64,000 nucleotides of DNA from Scortum barcoo (taxonomy: Eukaryota > Chordata > Actinopteri > Centrarchiformes > Terapontidae), in assembly GCA_023238725.1 (NCBI GenBank), contig CM041554.1, positions 19,516,050 through 19,580,049 on the forward strand, given 5' to 3'. Positions 36,701 through 49,792 of the stretch are shown here, piece after piece. The notes under the pieces are model-generated. The model searched no databases, was not told the origin of the DNA, and worked only from the letters and a program-made list of their open reading frames with translations. The position numbers were made by a program, and so were the translations under genes. Each line of letters starts with the position of its first letter. Within the stretch, counting starts at the first letter, position 1.

Positions 36701-39700
36701 ATGGCCTTCTGCCTCTTCCTCCCACAGGAGTTACATCCCTGAAGTGAGAATTATGTCCATTCCAAATCTCCGGTACATGAAGGTCAGTGTGTGCTCTGGT
36801 GCTGGCATGTTGAATATATCTCTTAAATGTTTTATTCATTCTGTTGAGAATCTTGACCTCAGTAAGTTGGGTCTGTAACGTGCTTTTAAAACCAACTATT
36901 CAACTTTGAAGTGTTCTCGACAACAGTACAGTGCACTGAAATCTAGCTAGGCTCAAAGCATTTTCATTTCACTCAATTCATTTATTTTGTTACAAGGAAA
37001 TTTTGCTTTGCGGCTCAGATATAACGTCATTACACAGATGTTTTATAAAAAGTGCATCAACAATTAACAAGTAAATTAAATAACGATAACATAAAAAAAC
37101 TTGACTATAAAGGACATTTCACTATACAGTACAGCAGCTAGTAGCACAGTGTCTGATCGTACGATCGAGATGAAACTACATCTCTTGAAGCCCAGAGATC
37201 GACGTACTAAGACAGGGCAGAAAAGGGTAAAATGTGCCAAAACCTAATCCTCAACAAGAATCCCTAGTCTTAAGAGAGGTAAATTGTCTCTTTTTTTATT
37301 GATCAAAAGAAGAAGAGAGCTGCACTTATACCGTACCTAGGTTTGAAAACTAATTTGGGTTAAACATTTGTCTTTTCCTCCCTTTCTGTCTAATTAGGAG
37401 AGCCAAGTGCTGCTGACCCTGACAAACCCAGTGGAGAATGTCACCCACGTCACGTTGGTGTCTTGTGAGGAGGAAGATCCTGATGACATCAACAGCACCG
37501 CCGTGGTATTTAACTAAACTTTTTTTCCTCTTTATTTGTTGAAGCAAACTGAACTCACACTACCTAACGTTGACATTAAACATTTAAACTGTGATGGTGT
37601 AAACCCTGCCTTTCATTTCCTTTTAGACAAGTTAACAAGAGGCTGTACGCCCGTTTGTCTCTGCTTTAATGAGACGTGAAGCTTAAATGATCAATATCTG
37701 AACATGCTGAAAAGCATGCTAAATCTGGAAGGGGCCTCTCATAATAAACCTGCAGAGAATTATCACCCAGCTCTGCAGTTGAACAGCTAAAGTCCCAGAT
37801 ATTTCTCTCTGGAGTTAGTGAGGACTGAAACTGAGCTTTATGGCCGGTGAATATCGGACATAAATTTGTTAAAGGCTCAGAGACATTTCAATGGGGTGAT
37901 AACTTTGTCCCATATTGCCTGCTGGAAACACAGTTGTTTATTAAAACCCCTTTATAACCCAATAATACGTCAGGCCTGTGTCTGTCAGCTTGTCTGGGGG
38001 TACCTCTGCCAATAACCAACGAGTGGAGCTTTAACTACTGTAACGAGCGTTATGGATTAAATACAGTGTCACAGACTGTGGCAGTTGTTTACCACCTGCC
38101 TGTTCTTAAACACTGCATATTTTATCAAACAGTAAACCTTGATTCTTACCAGCCGGCTTCAGAGAGCGTAGGGTGGTCGGCTCCTTCGTGCGGCCTGTTC
38201 CTTACGGAGTAGCTAACCTTGTTGTTATCTCGTATGCGGTGCAGCTTCATCCCATTTTTACCTCCATATGTCAGCTGTCACACGCACAGCTCAGAGTTCC
38301 GCGTCCCTGCTAAACGGCCTGCTGAGCGGCCCGCCGCCAGCAGCCGTTGCGAGGCGCTCGGTGACTGCAAGCTGTTTGTATTGGCCTCTTTAGTGATGAA
38401 GTCATGGGCCAGCCTGGGTAAGGAAGAGCTCCTGGCCAAAACAGAGCATCTTCATGACCCATTTCCATTCACATTAAGGTCAAACAGAGTGCAGTCCTGT
38501 CATTCTGCTTGATCTTATATTCAAACACCTGCAGGGGCTGCGTGAACCGCACGCTTGGTTGATTTCATCAACCAACTTCTTCCAAGGCTTGATTTACCTC
38601 TTACGTTTGAATATGTTTCATCTGAACATTGTGTAAGTTTGCTTTTGACTTTAAGCATACAGTATATTTGTTTTACTCGTAAATGTGATCCAAGTTTTGT
38701 TTTTGTTTTTTTTTTCCCTTATGAGATAAATATGACTTGTGATATGTGATTTTCTGAGGAAACATAAATCAGTTTTATTTAAATAGGCATTTGAGACACC
38801 TTCACTTTAGGTCTGTGAGGATCAGCACCACATGGAAGCCCTGTAAGTGGTGCTTTTAGAAACAAAAGGCTGACGATAAAAATGGCGCAGTGGTCATCCA
38901 CAGAGACCCACGCTATTGAGACTCAAAAGAAGACCAAATTGCCATACGCTTGTTTATTGTACACTTCCTTTAATCTTGATCCATTGCTGAATCATTTCTT
39001 AACATTTTAGTAATGTGATTCCATTCTACAATAGGATAAATGTGTTAATAAAACTAAGGCTTGTTTTATTGTTTTTTACAAACCATTTTCCATTCAGACA
39101 TTAAATAGTTAAATAAAGTTAATTAAGTTAAATTAAATTAAATTCTGTCTAAATTTCTTTAGAATATGCAAATATAGTTCACTTTAGAGGTTTGAAGGTA
39201 ATAATGAATACGATTTGTTGGTTTCAGTTTGCAAACACAACATTCACAATTGGCCCCTGCTCTCCAGCGCTCATGTTTCTGGTCCCATTCTTACAGTCTT
39301 TTAGAGAGTCCCGTCCCTCACACCCTGGACGCTCTTACTGACTCAGGGCTACACATCACTGCCCAAAGATTGATGTCCATAAATGTTCTGTACACACAGA
39401 GAGAGAGAGTTTTTGTATGAATAATAAGCAACACGTTTTCTCATTTTCAAGTATTACTTTCCCCAAAAAATCTAGGTTGATTTATCCAGTAGTCTGAAAG
39501 TCACTGAATGTTGAAGCTATGTGTTTTTTTGTTTCTTTTTTAGGTTATAGTACCCAACAAGGAACTGGTTTTGGCAGGAAAGGATGCTGCTGCTGAGTAT
39601 GATGAACTGGCTGAACCTCAGGACTTCCAGGATGACCCAGAGTAAGTTAATACACTCACACAAACACACACAGACACACACACACAAAGAACTAATAGCG

Positions 39701-39961
39701 TGAGATGACTCTCAACCGGATCCCTCTGTCTTTTTCTGCAGTGTTGTTGCCTTCAGGAAATCCAACAAGATTGGTTTTTTCATCAAAGTGATCCCTCAGA
39801 AAGAAGAGGACGTGGACGTCACCGTTTCACTGAAGATCCGACACGACTTCCGCAACCTCACGGCTCCCATCAGGCCGAGCGAGGAGGCAGCCGACACCGC
39901 CGCAGAGGCCATCTGGCTCACGCACCACGTAGAGCTGAGGCTGGGGCCACTCGCTCCCTGA
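30777..39961 (+). CDS. dctn4: Dynactin subunit 4 (p62)
   Basis: Subunit of the pointed-end complex of dynactin, the activator of cytoplasmic dynein. Coding exons: 30777-30911, 31627-31697, 31807-31985, 32181-32224, 32845-32952, 33720-33740 (microexon), 34268-34341, 35857-35969, 36050-36159, 36276-36349, 36728-36782, 37398-37505, 39544-39641, 39742-39961 (TGA). Sum 1410 nt, 469 residues with the microexon and 462 without. Human isoforms have 467 and 460. All introns are GT-AG with matching phase. The N-terminus MASLLQPDRV is family-typical. Cysteine pairs C30/C33, C51/C54, C70/C73 and C76/C79 form the RING-like zinc region. The strongly conserved block with AEYDELAEPQDFQDDP is near the C-terminus. 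Introns hold only repeats and AT-rich sequence, apart from a GC-rich patch at 38.2-38.5 kb. Confidence 0.97.
32663..32692. repeat. Inverted dinucleotide repeat in a dctn4 intron
   Basis: ATGTGTGTGT (32663-32672) is followed by ACACACACAT (32683-32692), its exact reverse complement, around an AT-rich 10-nt loop. It most likely arose from back-to-back TG and CA microsatellites. Confidence 0.85.
33720..33740 (+). CDS. dctn4: dctn4 21-nt microexon (seven residues)
   Basis: The seven codons read Q-H-T-I-H-V-V. They are bounded by a strong acceptor (taccccccccag type, AG at 33718-33719) and a consensus donor gtgagt at 33741. The microexon lies in a 1.3-kb intron between exons ending S (32952) and starting EKYGLGT (34268), both in phase 0, so inclusion or skipping keeps the frame. 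Human DCTN4 isoforms differ by seven residues (467 versus 460) at this region, matching an alternatively spliced exon of this size. Included or skipped status here is not known. Confidence 0.82.
36950..37215. repeat. Possible interspersed repeat in a dctn4 intron
   Basis: The sequence ttattttgttacaaggaaattttgctttg and the following AT-rich stretch resemble fish repeats that carry a tttatt...gaaattt motif. A second short stretch at 58395-58440 has a similar pattern. No termini are visible. The assignment is weak. Confidence 0.25.
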
Positions 39962-40336
39962 ACATGAATACTTTACGTTTACCATCAAACCTAGTGTTGG
40001 GTTCACTGAACTAATTTTTCTTTAAAATGTGGGATTAATTTAATTTACAGTTGATTTCTGATTCTGCTTATTGATATTGATATTTAAGAACTGCTTTGCA
40101 TATAGTTGAACTTTTTTTGTTTGCTTTTGTTTTAGCTTAAGTTGCAACATCAGTTACATTGCAGATCATACAATAGCCCGGTTGGTAAAACTTCTGAAAC
40201 CCTGACTGACTGTGCGTCAAGTTTAACTTCACTTTACATCTTTGTTTTAATGTTGCTAAATGCAGCACCAAAAATACGACTCTATGCTGTATTTCATCAC
40301 AATATTCTTCTCATCTTAGATACCATACCATCCATC

Positions 40337-40342
40337 AATAAA
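40337..40342 (+). terminator. Poly(A) signal AATAAA, dctn4
   Basis: First AATAAA after the dctn4 stop, 376 nt into the 3'UTR. A second one at 40850-40855 could give a longer transcript. Confidence 0.55.
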
Positions 40343-43019
40343 CAGAACAGCACTTCAAGTGTGAGGATACTTACAGTAAACAGAACCATCTATATCCATT
40401 TAATTACTGTTAAAGAAATGTTGAATTTTATTTAAGAACTCCAATTATTTGCTGTTGTTAGAATATGAAAAAGGACATATCACGGTTGTACATACAGTAT
40501 TTTCTTAAATGGCAAAGCAGCTATAACCTCTCAGCCTGCGTTTCCACACTTAAGTATGTTGTCTTATTAAACGTGTTAGCTGTGAATCTCTCCGTGGAAT
40601 ATTGGTCTTTAACGTGTGCAGAAATAGCAGCTTATATTAAGATAAGTGAGTGGTTCTACACTAATACAACAACATCGAGATTATAGAAACAGTAGATAAT
40701 AATCGAGTGAAGTCGATGAGCAGAATCAGAAATCCTGATTGAGAACAACAGTTCCCAACAAACGCCTCTGCGCTTTTCGCTTATCTATCCTTGCCAACAT
40801 CCTTTTTCCGCAGACAATAGTATCGTATTAACTCGCATGCTTCAACTATAATAAATATTGCACATGTTAGAAGACGTCATTGGTTGACTGATCCTGTACT
40901 TTTTTCTCATCAGAAGGGGTTGAAGGTGATACACGCCTGCCATTTTACTATTGTCTGAAGTCAAGCAGTAATGTTAGTCGGCACTATGGAGAGGATGCAT
41001 AAGGTGCTCTGTAAATGACATTAAGTACAAAGTGTTCATCATTTAAATGTACTGAGACACTATCTTTTTTTTCTTGGTTTTAAAAGATGTTTCCTTTTGA
41101 TTTGTAGTATTCACTGACTTCTCTGCCAGTGTGTATCGTAAGCTGCTGTCATGTTTGGTCTCACGTGTGTTAGTAAAACAGAGCCTTACAACAAACACAG
41201 TTACTCCTCTGTACCGGCTAATAAAATAATGTGATACTGTAACGGACATGTTAATGTTTTTTTTGTGTATGTGTGTCTGATATGACTTTTAAAGCAGTTG
41301 AGCGTTTTGACATGCCCTCTGAATCACATGACTGCCAAACCCCAGTGTGTTTGTGGTGTTTTCAAGCTCACCACATGGTGGTGCTGCAGGCAAACAGTTG
41401 GTAGACAGCAGTCGCATAGCAGAGAGATTTGGGAAGACGCACGAGAGCAAACAGGGACATGTGTTCTTTAATATGATCTTGGATGACCCTGCAAGCTGAA
41501 ACAGTACATTTGATTACAGTAATGATTGACTGAAAAGCAGCTCTGATTCAGACAAAGACATTTTAATAATCCAAGCCATGCTGGATTTTTTTTTTTTTTT
41601 GCTTTTTTTTCAGGATGTGAGTCATGAGGATAAAATGTCTGCTTGTCAACGTTAGGAGCAGCCTAATGGAATTTGTGTTCCAACAGATACCATTTTGTAC
41701 TTAACACATATCAGCCCTGCTCAGTGATGCTTTGCACACATGGGGCAGTTTATTGCCTCTGAAAAGGCAGATCAGATAATGTGTGATGCAGGCCCTCTGC
41801 AGCTGTCCAATGAGGCCGTCTGCTGTGTAAACAGACCCACTCCGTCTGAGTAATAAAGCCATGATTTTTCTTTTATCTTCAGCAGATATAAACAGCTCAG
41901 AAGAGCGGCCTGTGTGAGAGCCATAAATCACCCCTGTAGATGAGGTAATAAAGCCCACATGGAGCGAGTCCATACCACTGAAACAGCCCAGTCTCCCACT
42001 TCAAGCACAGCTGATGAGAGCAGTAGCTGACTTCCAGTGCACAGCAGTGTTGTGCTGTACCTGCGCTCACTGGGTGGCTGCTTTGCTGCTGGGTTATCAT
42101 ATTTATTAAAAACAAACATGAACAGTCGCTGTAACTTGTGTATACGTTGTCATGGCCATCGTTTGATTTACATAAACCGAGGAGACAGTGATTGAAAAAG
42201 ACTGAATTGCATACGGCAGTGGAGATTTATGCAGAAATCTTATAACTGGCTCATGAACAGACCTTGAATTTTGCCCAAAAGCGCCGTCTGGAAGACAAAT
42301 TCTGGATGCTTCTGGTCAGGATAATATTTTCCTGGATCAAGACTCAAATTATTTCATGCTCTGCATCAGCGTGTTCTTATTTGTAGAACCTCATACTGTA
42401 AACAGTGCAGAAACTTGACCTGTGACCATGTTATGGGGATTAGAAATTAATATCAGGGTGTTCCGGCAAGTGTTGAGCAAGTAAGTGGCTCCGTAAAGGC
42501 CTTTCACATCTCTACTCTTCTCCGCCTCTGTTTTTCCTCTTTTGAAGACTAACATCTTTATTTATAAAGACAGACCCGGCCACCCTTGACCAGATGAAAA
42601 ATTCCTCACTGAATTACAAGTTTGACTGCACCCAGGACCTCTCCACAATTACGTCACTGCCCCAAAGCAGAAACTCACCCACAGAGGAAGCATGACACAA
42701 GAGAGTAAAAAGAGGAGAAAAGCTGCACCCCAACGGAGGCAGTAAATTCCCTCCTTCTAATAATAAGATGACATTTAGAAGGAAAAAAAAAAGTCTCGCT
42801 GATCAACTACACAGTGTGTACTGCGCATGCATGAGTGTGCTTTCTTCATTAGATCTGTCAGGTGGATAGATGTTGCCAATACAGTCCTCAGAGGAGTGTC
42901 TGTTTTTTCCTGCTGGTGGACCAGAATAGTTTGGACATGTCCTGGTTTCTGGGCCTGAGGAGGAGGAGAAGCACAAAAGCTCCTTTCGCTCACATCCCGT
43001 TTCTTTAGGTTGAGCAGTA

Positions 43020-43112
43020 GGCCTGCCGGTGCTCTGAGTGATTAATCGCCTCCTTTATTTTCTGCTCACCAGACCATCATCTGGTTAATTAGAGGTAATT
43101 GATGATGTCTAC
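43020..43112. promoter_or_regulatory. Candidate enhancer with clustered homeodomain motifs
   Basis: Within 90 bp there are ATTAAT (near 43041), TTAATTA (43085-43091) and TAATTG (43096-43101), plus a CATCATCTGG E-box-like site, in sequence free of simple repeats. This density is typical of conserved non-coding elements near developmental genes. Conservation was not tested. Confidence 0.3.
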
Positions 43113-44075
43113 TCAGATGAATAACTGTAGGCATGTGGGCTTCCAAAGCTGGGGAGAGCCAAACCTGTGAAACCTTAGCTTTTTAGGAAGAAAAGTGGGG
43201 AAAAAAAACCTGATACTCTCTTTGTCATTTTCTCTCCATCTCTCTTCATTTCCTCTCGCTTTCATTCTCAGTCTGCTTTCGGGCGGCTGTAGGTTAGCTG
43301 GAATGTTGACTTTGGACGCATGGTTGAAAAAGATCGCTCTGAGAAAGCAGCTGACCCCCGACACCCCCTCTGAGCCCCCGTCAGAGAGGCAGACTGCAGC
43401 CCTGTGCTCCGTGCTTTCTTTTATTATTTGCTCAATTGCTCTCCGGGTGCATTATGTGTGTAGGGCCACATGTGTGTCAGCACCCCGAGCTAAGGCCAGT
43501 GCCACGGTTTGGGGGCCTTGGGGGAACCACCCAGGCACCGGAGAGCTGAAAGTCTTCTGTTTGCTCAGCCTGAAAAGAATGAAAAGACCAGAGTAAGGAA
43601 TGAAAATCAGACAACCAGGGTTAGTCCAGTGAAAGAAACAATACCCTTAGAGTGACTGACATTTTGAATAGGCCCATTTTTGACCATATGCTACTCTTAG
43701 CATTACCCCATGATTCCAACCACAGTGTTCACACATACTCTGAAGTGAAGAATGAGAGCAGAGCGTGAGGCGCAGTCGGTGGAAATGTTGAATTTAAACA
43801 CTGACTGACATTTTATTGTTTTGGGCAAGAAGTAGATATGTGTGGAATCTCAAAAAAGACCTTGGAAGATAAAATCTGCTGATGGATAATAGTTAAAAAA
43901 ACAAAAAAAATGTTTTTGTATAAGCCCCACAGCTTGGTGTAGTGAATGTGTGGAGTGCTGAGGTCACAAACGGGACTACAGTTTGGGAAATAATCTGCTT
44001 TCTGCTGAAAGAGCCAGCAGCAGATTATCTTAGTTTAGCATAAGGACTGGGACCAGCAAAACAGCTCAATTGATG

Positions 44076-44272
44076 GACTAAATAAACAAGATATGTGTTA
44101 ATTTGTGAGTTTGACACTTTTTTAACCTTTGGACAGAGCCAGCTATTTCCCCACCAAGTCTTTATGATAAGCTAAGTTGAGCAGCTGCTGGCTGTAACTT
44201 CATATTTAGCGCACAGATATTTTAGAGGCATCAATCTTCTCATGAAACTCTCTTTAAGAAAGCAGAGTTTCA
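44076..44272 (+). repeat. Dispersed teleost interspersed repeat, copy 2
   Basis: It has the same block order as the copy at 6500: ggacagagccagct, ctaagctaag, gctgtaacttcatattta, gcatcaatcttctcatga. The left end, aaacaagatatgtgttaat, matches in reverse the right part of the copy at 49182-49715. Confidence 0.65.
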
Positions 44273-44939
44273 CTAGCACGGGCATCAGTGTGAGCTGAGT
44301 TGTGTTGACACAGTGAAGATGAACTCGAGCCTGCCGCCATAGTCACACCTAAGCCTGAACTTTCCAAAAGGCTTTGGGTCTCTTTGCACAGACATATAAT
44401 TCCAGTCACAGGACATCTCACACTGGATCACAAATGGCGCTCATTTATCTGCTTATATCAGCAGTGCTCGAGTTTCCCTGACATTTGCAGAAAAGACTCA
44501 TGCACCTCTGCACCTGCCATGCTAAGATCTTAATGCAGCGATGCCCAGCAGAAGATAATCCTCTGTGGCCCACGAGGACCCGCCCAAACAAGGTTCATTA
44601 ATTGCCAAAATGACTTACATGGCCTAAAGAAATTCAGCCACGCACCAGCAATAATGCAAGTTCAATAAATAAAGGATTTCAATTTGTACAGCACTTGTAA
44701 TATCAGCACTATTGTTGTCTCACTGAGGATGGTATAGCTGGAGGCCTCCTCAGCAGCTAAGCCCCATTAGGTCTCGCTGATAGCGTGCTGGCAGCTGCGA
44801 ACTCGTGGATAGATGCTGAGGACAGAGGCGGCTGGTTTCCGCTGTGCAGTCGTCTCAGGGCGCACAGCCAAACCATCAGAAACCCGGCCCATCATGGCCC
44901 ACCGGCACACCACAAAAACTGTATATCCACATCCAGTAT

Positions 44940-44964
44940 CTACACACACACACACACACACACA
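44940..44964. repeat. (AC)n microsatellite
   Basis: About eleven AC units. On the minus strand it produces a false Cys-Val-rich frame. Confidence 0.95.
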
Positions 44965-47954
44965 TACGAGTTCCCATCACTGAGCAGTGCCGTATTTCAC
45001 CCAGGAGAGGCTGAGTTAAATCAATGTAAGGAATCAATGAGAACTTCATTGGATTTACAGGGCAGAAATATGAAATGTCAAACTGCAGATGTGGATTTGC
45101 TGTAGACTCTATCAGTGGCACATTTCACAGGCTGAAGAGGCCTTTAAAGGGCTGGAGGACAGTAAATCCCCTGCAGATTGAACTTTAAGTCCATTGTGCT
45201 TGGAATAAACAGCGACAGATTTTAAAGCTTTTATATCAACAAACGGCGTTAGTGAGTTTTTGCTTGCATGCTCACAGCTTTACACATAGTAATACTTGCA
45301 CATGAGGAATACGTACTATACAGTTATATAATCTATCCCCCCAAAAAACACACCAGCTGATTAAAAGGATGAAAAAAAATCCTGTTACAGAAAATTCTTA
45401 CATTGGATACTTTCACCTCCTCAGGCCTTTTAACAATTCATTATATAAGACACACCCAGGGAAAAAAAAATTCATCCTTTTTCATCCCTTTTAAACACCT
45501 GGTGAGAAGTGTGTTCAGCTGTATGTACAACTTCAAATAAATCAAAAGTAATGATGCAAGACAAAATACATATACATAATACAAGTACTGTAGGACCATT
45601 TATGAAGCATATAATTTCATATAATCTCATATGGCGCATGGTATGCTTCTTAGCTCATTATGATTGTGGGCTTTTATAAAATTCCCCACATAATGAATTG
45701 TCTAGCAGCTGGCACAGCCACAGATGTAGATCTCCACCTGCACACTGCTAACTCTAAACTTGTACCCACTGAACTAATGAGCACATCATCTCAAAGAGTT
45801 TTATAGATACTCAGACTCCGAGTCAGACTCAAGATCCCACAGGGAGCGTCGGCTGAGAACACCTACAGATTTAAGTCATGCCCAAGGAATTCAGGGCAGA
45901 TCATACTTTGCCATCCCCGCTAAAACAGTAAAACACGGAGCATATGGTGAGATCATGATGGCATACAACTTGTGAGAGTAGGGAAAACTAATAGCAGTCG
46001 TTTTCTGCAGCTGAATTTCAAACACCTTTCTTCTGGTTATCATTCAAATCTGATTTTGCAGTATGTTAACTTTCATGTTCAACTCAAAGGTTTTGTGTGT
46101 TAACAATACAACACGCAGGAGATTCACCACTGGACAATAAAAGCAATGTGTAAAATCAATTTTGGTGTATATACCTGCAGGAGTACTCTCCAACACAGTC
46201 TTTGAACTGAATAGATTTTCCCCAGGAGGACAGATTGTTGTCTGGTTAGGTAAACCTCCATTTTTGAGCTAACAGTGAAATAGACATAAATGAGATGAGC
46301 CCTGATAAGCCTGACAAGAGGACGGAGACTACATTCACCGGCTGAGGCAGAAATGTCCAAATATTTATTATTTACAGAGGGATGTCTGCTGTCTGACGGC
46401 TCTGGCTGCTGTTTATCTCCAGACTGCACTGAGGAGTGTCTCATGTCCTCAAGCGCTGCCAGGCCCTGTCACCGGTTGAAGTTGCTGCTGGGAGGATCTG
46501 GGCAGACCGGGGGTTTGTTGGCTTTTGTCTAAACCATGTTGTCCTCTTTAATTTCCTGTTGATGGGGCTCATAGATCTGATTTCCTGCCTACTCGGGAAA
46601 GATAATCTTGTTGCCAACCCGCTGACTTTGGTGGGGGGAAATTCACTTCAGCGGGCCATGGCGACTTTATCTAAGTCTCTTTAAAACACAGCGGCACCAC
46701 CTTCATGGCTGGAAGATATGCATCAGTTTTAACATCTGCTGTGTGTAATTTCATAGCCTTTCTTAGCCTTTATAAGACTTTGTGGGAGATGAATACATTT
46801 AACAATTAATCACTTGATTGAGATATTAACATAATCCAGTCTTTATAACTACCACCTACAGCAATAAATTAAATCTAATCTGACAACGCAGAGTGTGATG
46901 TGGTGATATTGCAGTGCAGTGGACACTGGCTCCAGGTCGCGGGGTGGAAGAAGGTCAAAGAAATGGAGGAGGAATAATGAAGATTGAGGACGTGGGAGAA
47001 GAGAGGAGTCCTGAGGGAAGAAAGTATGTCTTCAAAGGAGGGGAATATTTTGGTCTGCCACCAATCTGGAGCATCTGTCACTCCTTTCCTGTGTAACATC
47101 CTCTGATCGTGGTTGAGGCTCCAGCCACGCATTTGAATGCACACGCGTCTTCTTCTTCTCCATGTGCGTGCTAATGGTAGCCGGCGGGCAGCATCCGATC
47201 AACAGTGATATCATCATTAGCAGGGCTGCGAAGTGGAAAGTGTGTGCTAACTGCACGCAGCAGCTCCCCCGCGGCTACAGACACGGGACTGCACCTCAGG
47301 CCGTGCAGCAGTAATACATCCCTGACATGTCTCTGTTTGCCAGAGGATGGATGAGCTTGACCCCTGAGTACTTGACCTTGTTCACCCTCAAGCAAGAGCA
47401 ACACATTCCCCCGCTGCATCAACATCACTCTGCACAGCGCCTAAAAACTTTCCGCTTGCCTAAAGTTGAAAGAGAGACCACCTTGGAGGTGTAGTTTCGC
47501 ACAGATTAGAGTCACATGGAGAGTGCTGTGTTGCTGTTGAGATACTGGCGTAATTGAGTAAAACAACATGTGGGTGTAAGCCTTAGGACTGCAGTGACTT
47601 CATGTTTCTGGTGTAGCTTGCACAACATTGTTAGCAGGAACTTATGCCGGCAAACGTCCAAAATGAGCTGTTATTAAAGGCCCTTTTTTCTCCTCCGCAC
47701 TTCACTAAGTTCATAAATATTTTCATGCTGGGGGTTAGCATAACATAACCTCCTGAAAACCTAAACAAAGCATTCCTTCTCCTGCTGCAGAGAATAAAAA
47801 TCATCCACATCTCTCCCTGTCCCTCTCAGCTCTCCACGTGCATCTTCATTTTCTCCCTCTCATTCACAGCTTTTGTTCACATCTTTTCTCTTCTGCCCCT
47901 TCGGTCATCTTCCCATTTGTCCCTCCTCCTCCTTTCTCTCCTCCTGGTCCACCC

Positions 47955-48430
47955 GGCCCCTAATTAGAGGGGAGTTAAAATAAGAATGGCATTGCCTTGT
48001 GAGCTCGGCAGAGTCGAGCAAACAGGCTTCGCTGCCAGGCGAGAAACCTTTCGGGCACGTTTGCCAGCACATAGCCTTTAAGTGGGTCACGAAATTGAAA
48101 CCCAGGCATGACTTTTTAGTGCTTTAAACAGCCCTCTGGAGGCAGAGCGCTCCGACCAGAAGGTCAAACATCCCCTCAATCAAGACCCCCAAATCCTGGA
48201 CACCTCAGGGGCCGTGGTGCTGAATTTATTAGCAAGCTTTCTCACTGGCTGGATCACCTGTGGGCTGGAAACGGGAGAGGGCGGTTTTCTTGAGTCAGCC
48301 CGAGCAAGAACTCAGTTCTGCTGGCTATTTATTTTCTCATTTTCTTATTCAGCACTGTAACAGGATAGGCCCAGATGGCTGCCGCTGGCTAGATTGGCAG
48401 GCGTGCGTTTCAGGCTGTTTATATTTGGGT
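47955..48430. promoter_or_regulatory. Candidate conserved non-coding block
   Basis: Nearly 500 bp of non-repetitive, compositionally balanced sequence begins at cctaattagagg (a TAATTA homeodomain core) and contains E-box (cacctg) and AP-1-like (tgagtcag) sites. It stands out from the AT-rich flanks and has no coding frame. Function is inference. Confidence 0.25.
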
Positions 48431-49181
48431 GTGTTTCCAGGGATACTCTCATAACTTACATGGTTGTTATATCAATACCCGATGAGTTTACAAATACCAC
48501 TGCATTGCCAAAGATGTTACTCGAGGTCATTATTTTTGTCACTTTCATAATTAGATGATTGTTTGCACTGCGCAGTAATTCTCTCTTACATACCATTTTT
48601 TTTCTCGTACTGGATGCTCTGTTAAACATCGTGTCCTGGCATTGGTTCATCGCTAGTGAAAAAGAAAACACAGTATTATCTTCAGCTTCAGCGACTTGTA
48701 TTGTGACTATATGATTTTAGTTTTGCAGCCGAATAACCTGAGCTGAACCCGTTCCTCCTTGGAATGTGTGCCTCAGCCTCTGCGACCTATGGGTGTGCAG
48801 TTTCTGCAAAAAAAAGGTGTTTGTCACATACTTTCTCTCCACTTGTTTTAATGGGTTGTGTGGTGTTGCCTTACATTACTAAAGGTTTATGAGGGGAAAT
48901 ATGGTAGAACCCAAACTGTTAGTTAACCCAGGCTGCAGCCAGTAATTAGACTTGCCACTGGAAAGCACAGACGACGGTTTCTGACTCAGATTTAGGAAGT
49001 AGAATGCTGGTTTGGATTTAATCCCAGAAGAAATGGTCCCATCCTCTCTTTGATTCTACAGACAATAATAACATTGTTGTGTTGCCTGGTGTGGCTTTTC
49101 AGTCTTGTATTGACTTGATTGCTCATATTGTGTGTGATGCTTTCAAGCTCCTTGCACAAAGGAATCTCCAAAATCTTTTTA

Positions 49182-49715
49182 TGGAGTAGCTTGACATTTT
49201 GGGAAATATGTTTTTCCCCCCGTTTCTTTTCAACAGTGGTGCAAAGTAGCAAAAAAAAAAAATTTACTCAACTTCTGTACTTAAAATACAACTTTGATGT
49301 ACTGGTATTTTAATTAAGTATATCTAATTTCTCCTACTTTATACTTAACTATACACTTATGTTGTAATTAGTAACTAGTTACTTTGCAGATTTAGACTAA
49401 TATAATAAAATATCATCCAACATTCTGATGTATCCATAATTACAATATCATAATATCATGTTAATGAGATTATTCTGAAATGGGCCATTTTGCATAATGA
49501 CAACTTTTACTTTTGGTACTTTGAATATATTCTGATGGTCATACTTTTATACTTAACTGAAATTTTGTATTTGTATATCCGCTCTAATGTCTGTTCACTA
49601 AATATGAAGCTACAGGCTTAGCATAAATAAATAAAGCTGCCTCTCTAAGGCTTAATTAACATTTTATATCCTGTATAATCCTTACAAAAAATTAAGCATA
49701 ATGACAACAACTTCC
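49182..49715 (-). repeat. Dispersed teleost interspersed repeat, copy 4, interrupted
   Basis: The left part (agtagcttgacattttggg, then aaatatg) ends near 49232. The right part resumes near 49580 (taatgtctgttcac, then taaatatgaagctacag, then cttagcataaa) and runs to about 49715. Both parts match the reverse complement of the copy at 49793-50013 in the expected order. About 345 bp of unrelated repeat sits between them. Confidence 0.65.
49234..49578. mobile_element. Non-autonomous repeat (hAT-like MITE) nested in another repeat
   Basis: It starts cagtggtgcaaagtagc and carries acttctgtacttaaaatac, ctcctactttatactt, agttactttgcagattta, ccattttgcataatgac and acttttacttttggtactttg in order. I recall this order from an abundant non-coding fish element with cagtggtgg-type ends and acttaagta motifs. 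The right terminus is missing or diverged. No coding capacity. Confidence 0.55.
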
Positions 49716-49792
49716 TGAGTCGCTTCTCTGACAAGAAACAGTCCTGAATCCCCCCATTTTTACAGTACAGGTTAAACTAATGAGAGACGGTA

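Noticed and set aside
43195..43596. 133-codon plus-strand frame with a hydrophobic start
   Set aside because: The leader comes from a TTTCTCT-rich tract and the remainder resembles no family. Probably chance.
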